Shown one piece after another: positions 1-4,401 of a stretch of 5,957 nucleotides of DNA. The position numbers and the translations under genes were made by a program. Within the stretch, counting starts at the first letter, position 1. The number at the start of each line of letters is the position of its first letter. Source of the stretch: an uncultured Coriobacteriaceae bacterium (GTDB lineage Bacteria > Actinomycetota > Coriobacteriia > Coriobacteriales > Eggerthellaceae); NCBI GenBank assembly GCA_902767025.1, contig CACXFZ010000174.1, positions 1 through 5,957 on the forward strand, written 5' to 3'. The notes under the pieces were generated by a model, which searched no databases, was not told the origin of the DNA, and saw nothing but the letters and a program-made list of their open reading frames with translations.

Positions 1-427
1 CGACGAAGTGCTGGTCGAGCAGTTCGTGTCCGGCGACGAGCTCACCGTGGCCGTCATCGGCAACGAGCAGGTGCAAGCCCTTCCCGTGATCCAGATCGTC
101 CCCCAGATGGGCGAGTTCTACGATTTCGAGTCGAAGTACGCCGAAGGCGGCTCGAAGCACGTGTGCCCGGCGCCCCTTGACCCCGTGCAGACGCGCATGG
201 TGCAGGAGCTGGCCATCCGCGCACACAGTGCCCTGCGTTGCGAAGGCGTGTCGCGCAGCGACATCATCCTGGACGAGGACGGCAACGCCTGGGTGCTCGA
301 AACCAACACGCTGCCCGGCATGACCAGCACCTCGCTGCTGCCCGATGCGGGCCGCGCGGCGGGCATGGACTTCAGCACGCTGTGCACGCGCCTGATCGAA
401 CTGGCCTTCGAGCGGGCAGGACGCTAG
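1..427 (+). CDS. ddl: D-alanine--D-alanine ligase, C-terminal part (5' end outside window)
   Basis: This ATP-grasp enzyme joins two D-alanines in the cytoplasm to make the dipeptide that ends the peptidoglycan stem. Reading from base 2, 141 residues precede the TAG at 425-427; the family is usually 300-370 residues, so more than half is missing to the left. Visible landmarks, numbered from the first in-frame codon, are GEFYDFESKY (37-46), which matches the omega loop with its Lys-Tyr pair; SRSDIILDEDG (84-94), carrying the Arg and the first Mg-binding Asp (87); and VLETNTLPGMT (98-108), carrying the Mg ligands Glu100 and Asn102. The end (SLLPDAGRAAGMDF...LIELA) also matches Ddl closely. The Lys-Tyr omega loop suggests D-Ala-D-Ala rather than D-Ala-D-lactate specificity, by inference. 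A GTG at position 8 is only an internal Val, not the start. The gene converges on the minus-strand gene, sharing CTAG at 424-427. Confidence 0.95.
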   Translation, partial: DEVLVEQFVSGDELTVAVIGNEQVQALPVIQIVPQMGEFYDFESKYAEGGSKHVCPAPLDPVQTRMVQELAIRAHSALRCEGVSRSDIILDEDGNAWVLETNTLPGMTSTSLLPDAGRAAGMDFSTLCTRLIELAFERAGR

Positions 428-1062
428 CCGCCCAGCAGCTTCAACACCAGCCAGACGGCGCCGGCAACCAGCGCCAAGATGAATGCGACGCCCGCGGCCA
501 TGCACCCGGGGTTGCGCTTGCGCGCGAGTTCCACCACGTGCTCGTTCGGCGACATCCTGTCCTTCACCAGCGCCGTGCCCTTCTGCGTGTCCGGCAGGGG
601 CGTGCGACCTGTGGGAAGCCACGCACCACCCGACTGTATCACCTGGTCAACGCCGCTTTCTCCCAGCTCGACGTTGGGGCGGATCCCCTGCGCCAGCGCG
701 CCCGAGAGCGTCGTGGCGAACGTGGAGAACGCAGGGTCGTCGGCATGGCAGAGCACCACGACCTCGCCCCAGTAGCTGGCTCCGTCGTCGGTGTCGCTCA
801 GATACACCGAAGCCAACAGCGCGCCGGTGTGCCAGCCGCGCGCCTGGGCGAGCTGGATCTGCTCGGTCATGTCGGGGTTGATCGTGCCGATGCGCGCACC
901 GAAGCGGTTCACCAAGACGGCCTGGGTCTGCTGCCCGGCGGGTTCGAGCACGATCTGCAGCTGGTCTCCCACGATCGAGTCGGCGCCCAGCAGCGCGGCG
1001 AACTCGTCCTTGCCGCGGGCCGTGAAACGGCAGTACGTGGCGTAGTATCCGGGGGAGGGCAT
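424..1062 (-). CDS. Uncharacterised protein with a C-terminal transmembrane anchor (212 aa)
   Basis: I do not recognise this family. The start is the ATG at 1062, because GAGGAG lies 6 bases upstream of it; an in-frame ATG at 1113 would add 17 residues but has no Shine-Dalgarno sequence. Residues 1-145 look like a compact alpha/beta domain, opening MPSPGYYATYCRFTARGKDE. A stretch at about 34-90 (LQIVLEP...AVLVNRFGARIGTI...GALLASVYLSD) has a strand-strand-helix-strand rhythm faintly like a HIRAN domain; that is speculation. Residues 150-186 are polar linker, then basic residues (ARKRNPG), then one hydrophobic helix at about 187-209. There is no signal peptide, so a tail-anchored protein with its domain in the cytoplasm is likely. 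Cysteines are at 11, 105 and 187. It is divergent from the DinG-like gene and convergent with ddl, so it is probably monocistronic. Strong RBS, sensible composition and a terminal TM segment support it as a real gene. Confidence 0.8.
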   Translation of the reverse strand: MPSPGYYATYCRFTARGKDEFAALLGADSIVGDQLQIVLEPAGQQTQAVLVNRFGARIGTINPDMTEQIQLAQARGWHTGALLASVYLSDTDDGASYWGEVVVLCHADDPAFSTFATTLSGALAQGIRPNVELGESGVDQVIQSGGAWLPTGRTPLPDTQKGTALVKDRMSPNEHVVELARKRNPGCMAAGVAFILALVAGAVWLVLKLLGG

Positions 1063-1172
1063 GTTTTTCTCCTCGTTGCATCGCGGGCCGCGTTCGGCCG
1101 CTTTTGGTTTCATGATAGTCTGATACCCGCTCTCGAGAGAAGGATGTACGTACGGGCACGCTGGAAAAATAC
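1063..1172. promoter_or_regulatory. Divergent intergenic region with putative promoters and two palindromes
   Basis: This 110-base spacer lies between the 5' ends of the minus-strand gene and the DinG-like gene, so both promoters should be here or overlap the coding ends. On the minus strand TATCAT (1117-1112) matches the -10 consensus at 5 of 6 positions, but I see no good -35 box. On the plus strand TGATAC (1121-1126) is a weaker -10 candidate, also without a clear -35. Two perfect palindromes follow: CTCTCGAGAG (1130-1139) and GTACGTAC (1146-1153). They sit between the candidate -10s and the DinG-like start and could be operator sites. I found no GAAC-N4-GTTC type LexA box here, so SOS control is not supported by sequence. 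The exact promoters are uncertain. Confidence 0.4.
1069..1074 (-). promoter_or_regulatory. Ribosome binding site deciding the start of the minus-strand gene
   Basis: Read on the minus strand, GAGGAG is followed by 6 bases (AAAAAC) and the ATG at 1062-1060. This is a near-ideal Shine-Dalgarno match and spacing, and it is why the 1062 start is preferred over the in-frame ATG at 1113. Confidence 0.8.
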
Positions 1173-4100
1173 ATGATGGAAACCACCCCCGAGCGGGTGA
1201 AGCAGCGCTATCGCGAGCTGGTAGGCCATGCCGAAGCCGCCGATTTCGCGTCCCTGGACGACGTGGTGGTCATCGACACGGAAACCACGGGCGTTTCGTT
1301 CAAGCAAGACCAGCTGACGCAGATCGCGGCGGCGCGAATGCGCCAGGGCAAGGTCGAGGAATGGTACGTGACCTTCGTGAATCCCGGCAAGCCCATTCCC
1401 GAAGACATCCAGCGCCTGACCAACATACACGACGAAGACGTGGCGGACGCCCCCACGCCGGCAGAAGCGCTGGCGGGGCTGGTGGAGTTCGTGGGCGCGA
1501 GCATCCTGGTGGCGCACAATGCGAACTTCGACAAGACGTTCTGCACCAAGGACGAAGCCGGCGCTGCGTTGGCGGACAACATCTGGATCGACTCGCTCGA
1601 CCTGGCGCGCATCGCCCTGCCGCGCTTGCGCTCGCACCGCCTGCTCGACCTGGTCCATGCCTTCGGCGCACCGGTGCCCACGCACCGCGCCGACGACGAC
1701 GTCCTGGCCCTGTGCGCGGTCTACCGCATCCTGCTGGCGGCGGTGGACACGATGCCGCCCGAGCTGGTCGGCTGCATCGCCGGCCTGGCAACCGAAGATG
1801 TGTGGCCCACGGCGCACGTGTTCAAGCAAATCGAGCAGCGACACCTGGCATCCGGCCTGCGCGCCATGCAGACAGGGCTGGACGGCCAGGCGAAGCCCCT
1901 GGACCACTTCAGCCTGCGGCGCATGCGCGAACAGCGCGTCGCCGAGCTCGACCGCCGGGTGCGCGCCGATGCCGACGAGGTGGCCGCCGACCCGCTGCGC
2001 ACGCTGGCATTCGCCGACGACAGCGAAATCGAAGAAGCGTTTTCCGAACAGGGAAGCGTGGCCCGCCTGTACGAGGCATTCGAGCCGCGCGAAGAGCAGA
2101 AGCAGATGTCCCTGGCTGTGAACAGGGCTTTTGCCTCTTCGACGAACCTGGTGGTCGAAGCGGGAACCGGCGTGGGCAAGTCGCTTGCCTACCTGCTGCC
2201 CGCCGCCTACACGGCGAAGCGCAACAATATAACAGTAGGCGTGGCCACGAAGACCAACGCGCTGCTCGACCAACTGGTGAACAAGGAACTGCCCGCGCTG
2301 GCCGACGAGCTGGGCGGGCTGGACTACACGAGCTTGAAGGGCTTTTCGCACTACCTGTGCCTGCGCTCGCTCGACCGGCTGCTCCAGTCGGGCGTGGGAA
2401 CCAGGCGCATCGGCGACGAGGAGCTCGCCCAGGCACCCGCCGTCGCCGCGCTGCTCTCGTTTGCCGAGCAGGCCGATTACGACGACATCGATTCGCTGAA
2501 GGCCGATTACCGGGCCGTGCCGCGCAGCATGGTCACCACCACCAGCGCCGACTGCCTGCGCCGCAAGTGCCCCTTCTTCGGCACGCGCTGCTTCGCCCAC
2601 GGGGCGCGCCAGCGTGCGGAAGCGGCCGACATCGTGGTCACCAACCAGGCCCTGCTGTTCTGCGACGTGGCTGCCGAAGGTGGCCTGCTCCCGCACATCT
2701 CGTACTGGGTCGTCGACGAGGCCCACGGCGCCGAAGACGAGGCCCGCCAGGCGCTCAGCTGCACGATTTCGTCCGACGCCCTGGGCCGCCTGATCGAGCG
2801 GGTGTCGGCCCCCGAAGCGTCGCGCAACATCTTCCTGCGTGCCGAACGCGCCCTGGCTGGCCGGGTTCAGACCAGCGAAGAGCAGATGCGCGCGCTGCTG
2901 GGCGGCGACAGCCAGGAACTCAACGAAGGCACCGGCAACAGCATGGGCGACACGCTCCTGTTCGCCCTGAGCGCCAAGGCTCGTGCAGCCGGCGGGCGCT
3001 TTTCCGTGTCGGCCGGCGAGTTCGTCGCGCACATCCACGACCTGGTGGCCTTCGACGACACGGGCAAGCGGTCGGGCTACGACCAGGTGGACCTGTGGCT
3101 CAACGACGACATCCGCTCCAGCGCGGTGTTCCAGAACCTGGTGTCGCTGGGCAGGGTCATGTGCGACGACGCCGAAAAGCTGATCGGCGGGTGCCAGGAG
3201 CTGGTCGGGTTCATGGAGGACGCGGAAGGCGCCAGCCAGGCCCAGCGCGAAATCGCCTCGGCGGTTCTGGAACTCAAGGAGCTGCTTGTTCACTGTGAAA
3301 CAATCCTGTTCGACGGTCCCGCCACGTACGCCTACGCGGCCCATTTGGTCAAGAAGAAAGGCGGCTCGCGCGCGCAGCAGGACGAACGGCTCGAAGCGCT
3401 GATGCTGTCGGTGGGCGACAAGCTCAACGAAAGCCTGTTCGCCACCACGCACAGCATCGTGTTCACGTCGGCCACGCTCACCGTGGGGGATTCGTTCGAC
3501 AACATCGTCCAGGCGCTGGGCCTGGGGCAAAGCGAGTTCTCGAACTACCAGACCCTCCAACTGCACAGCAGCTACGACTTCGACGCCAACATGGTGGTCT
3601 ACGTGGCCGAAGACATGCCCGAACCCACGAGCCCGTCCTACCTGGACGCGCTCAACCAGCTGCTGATCGGCGTGCACCGCGCCCAGCAGGGTTCCACGCT
3701 GACGCTGTTCACGAACAGGCGCGACATGGAAAAGAGCCATGCGGTGGTCCAAGACGCCCTGCGCGCAGACGACCTGCAGGTGGTGTGCCAGCGCTGGGGC
3801 GTTTCCACGAAGTGGCTACGCGACGAATTCCTGTCCAACGAGCACCTGTCGCTTTTCGCGCTGAAAAGCTTCTGGGAGGGCTTCGATGCCCCCGGCGCCA
3901 CGCTGAAGACCGTGGTCATCCCGAAACTGCCCTTCGCCAAGCCCACCGACCCGCTGTCCTGCGAGCGCGCCGCGCGCGATTCGGCCGCATGGAGCCACTA
4001 CGTGCTGCCGGCGGCCGTGCTCGAAACCAAGCAGGCGGCGGGCAGGCTCATCCGCAGCTCGACCGATTCGGGCGCGTTGGTTCTGGCCGACAAGCGGCTG

Positions 4101-4214
4101 GTCTCGAAGGGCTACGGCAAGGTGTTCCTGCGCAGCCTTCCCAGCCAGAACATCCGCGTGCTTCCGGTGCGACAGATCGTCGAAGAGCTGGCAAGCGGCG
4201 GTCCCCTAGACTAG
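1173..4214 (+). CDS. dinG: DinG-family protein: DEDDh 3'-5' exonuclease fused to an Fe-S superfamily 2 helicase
   Basis: A cytoplasmic DNA-processing enzyme, 1013 residues. The exonuclease domain (about 30-190) has ExoI DTETTG (Asp35, Glu37), ExoII AHNANFD (Asp120) and ExoIII HRADDD (His171, Asp176), so the DEDDh set is complete. A linker (about 190-295) leads to the XPD/DinG helicase: Q-like region (300-312), Walker A GTGVGKS (331-337), Cys396, Cys461, Cys466 and Cys473 spaced like the DinG Fe-S cluster, DEAH box (515-518), an Arch-like helical insertion (about 525-750), motif III FTSATL (764-769), LFTNR (845-849), motif V SFWEGFDAPG (899-908) and motif VI QAAGRLIRS (954-962). All key residues are present. 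The start is the first ATG after an in-frame TAG at 1116; its Shine-Dalgarno is weak (GGA, 7 bases away), and ATG 1176 is an alternative. The family unwinds 5'-3' at R-loops and stalled forks; a repair role here is inferred. No strong terminator follows. Confidence 0.95.
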   Translation: MMETTPERVKQRYRELVGHAEAADFASLDDVVVIDTETTGVSFKQDQLTQIAAARMRQGKVEEWYVTFVNPGKPIPEDIQRLTNIHDEDVADAPTPAEALAGLVEFVGASILVAHNANFDKTFCTKDEAGAALADNIWIDSLDLARIALPRLRSHRLLDLVHAFGAPVPTHRADDDVLALCAVYRILLAAVDTMPPELVGCIAGLATEDVWPTAHVFKQIEQRHLASGLRAMQTGLDGQAKPLDHFSLRRMREQRVAELDRRVRADADEVAADPLRTLAFADDSEIEEAFSEQGSVARLYEAFEPREEQKQMSLAVNRAFASSTNLVVEAGTGVGKSLAYLLPAAYTAKRNNITVGVATKTNALLDQLVNKELPALADELGGLDYTSLKGFSHYLCLRSLDRLLQSGVGTRRIGDEELAQAPAVAALLSFAEQADYDDIDSLKADYRAVPRSMVTTTSADCLRRKCPFFGTRCFAHGARQRAEAADIVVTNQALLFCDVAAEGGLLPHISYWVVDEAHGAEDEARQALSCTISSDALGRLIERVSAPEASRNIFLRAERALAGRVQTSEEQMRALLGGDSQELNEGTGNSMGDTLLFALSAKARAAGGRFSVSAGEFVAHIHDLVAFDDTGKRSGYDQVDLWLNDDIRSSAVFQNLVSLGRVMCDDAEKLIGGCQELVGFMEDAEGASQAQREIASAVLELKELLVHCETILFDGPATYAYAAHLVKKKGGSRAQQDERLEALMLSVGDKLNESLFATTHSIVFTSATLTVGDSFDNIVQALGLGQSEFSNYQTLQLHSSYDFDANMVVYVAEDMPEPTSPSYLDALNQLLIGVHRAQQGSTLTLFTNRRDMEKSHAVVQDALRADDLQVVCQRWGVSTKWLRDEFLSNEHLSLFALKSFWEGFDAPGATLKTVVIPKLPFAKPTDPLSCERAARDSAAWSHYVLPAAVLETKQAAGRLIRSSTDSGALVLADKRLVSKGYGKVFLRSLPSQNIRVLPVRQIVEELASGGPLD

Positions 4215-4320
4215 CGCGCATCCGCCCGGTGGCCCCTTCGGTGCTCGCCCGGGGCCCAAAACGGGCGCGGCGCCAAGCCCGACCTTCCATCCCCAGCAGG
4301 GCGTTTGCCCCGTGTGCTTA
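4215..4320. other. Intergenic stretch after the DinG-like gene; small dyads, no clear terminator
   Basis: This GC-rich spacer contains overlapping short inverted repeats: GGCCCC (4231-4236) with GGGGCC (4251-4256), CGCCCG (4246-4251) with CGGGCG (4262-4267), and GGGC-GTTT-GCCC (4299-4310). None is followed by a T-run, so none qualifies as a standard intrinsic terminator; one could still act in 3'-end formation. I see no small ORF with a ribosome binding site and no RNA gene here. Confidence 0.4.
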
Positions 4321-4349
4321 TTGGGAAGAACGAAGAAATGACGTATACT
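4321..4349 (+). promoter_or_regulatory. Sigma-70-like promoter for the M28-like membrane protein gene
   Basis: TTGGGA (4321-4326, 4 of 6 to the -35 consensus) is followed by exactly 17 bases and TATACT (4344-4349, 5 of 6 to the -10 consensus). Transcription would start near 4356, giving a leader of about 46 bases before the ATG at 4402. The local base composition is clearly more AT-rich than the flanks. This suggests the downstream gene is transcribed independently of the DinG-like gene. Confidence 0.7.
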
Positions 4350-4359
4350 GACCGTGTAT

Positions 4360-4375
4360 GCCCATGTGGGCTTTT
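4360..4375 (+). terminator. Short hairpin plus T-run in the leader (possible attenuator)
   Basis: GCCC-ATGT-GGGC (4360-4371) can fold into a 4-base-pair GC hairpin with a 4-base loop, directly followed by TTTT. It resembles a minimal intrinsic terminator and would lie within the predicted mRNA leader, just after the inferred start site. The stem is short, so an attenuator role is speculative; it could also be a protein-binding dyad or chance. Confidence 0.25.
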
Positions 4376-4388
4376 GTCAGCTTGTACT

Positions 4389-4394
4389 GAAAGG
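4389..4394 (+). promoter_or_regulatory. Ribosome binding site for the M28-like gene
   Basis: GAAAGG lies 7 bases before the ATG at 4402. It supports this ATG over the in-frame ATG at 4411; upstream, the frame has a TGA at 4339 and only GTG candidates in between. Confidence 0.65.
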
Positions 4395-4401
4395 CACGCT
4401 C

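Noticed and set aside
1063..1113. N-terminal extension of the minus-strand gene to the ATG at 1113
   Set aside because: No Shine-Dalgarno precedes 1113, while the internal ATG at 1062 has GAGGAG at ideal spacing; the 17 extra residues are charged and lack any domain signal.
1063..1172. LexA/SOS box upstream of the DinG-like gene
   Set aside because: No GAAC-N4-GTTC or CTG-N10-CAG pattern was found in the spacer, so SOS regulation is not claimed despite the known link for E. coli dinG.
238..1176. A 312-codon plus-strand open frame across ddl's end, the minus-strand gene and the spacer
   Set aside because: It overlaps ddl in another frame and is antisense to the minus-strand gene with the strong ribosome binding site; the product is Arg/Gly/His-rich and matches nothing.
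1361..3298. A 645-codon plus-strand frame inside the DinG-like gene
   Set aside because: Out-of-frame shadow of a gene with clear motifs; the translation is dominated by Arg, Ala, Gly and Pro.
1110..3752. An 880-codon open frame on the minus strand opposite the DinG-like gene
   Set aside because: It lies antisense to a gene with complete exonuclease and helicase motifs. Its translation is rich in His, Arg, Val and Gln with no recognisable domain, as expected for the mirror of GC-biased codons.
4231..4267. Intrinsic terminator for the DinG-like gene
   Set aside because: GC-rich inverted repeats exist, but no T-run follows any of them and loops are 10-14 bases; not enough to call a terminator.
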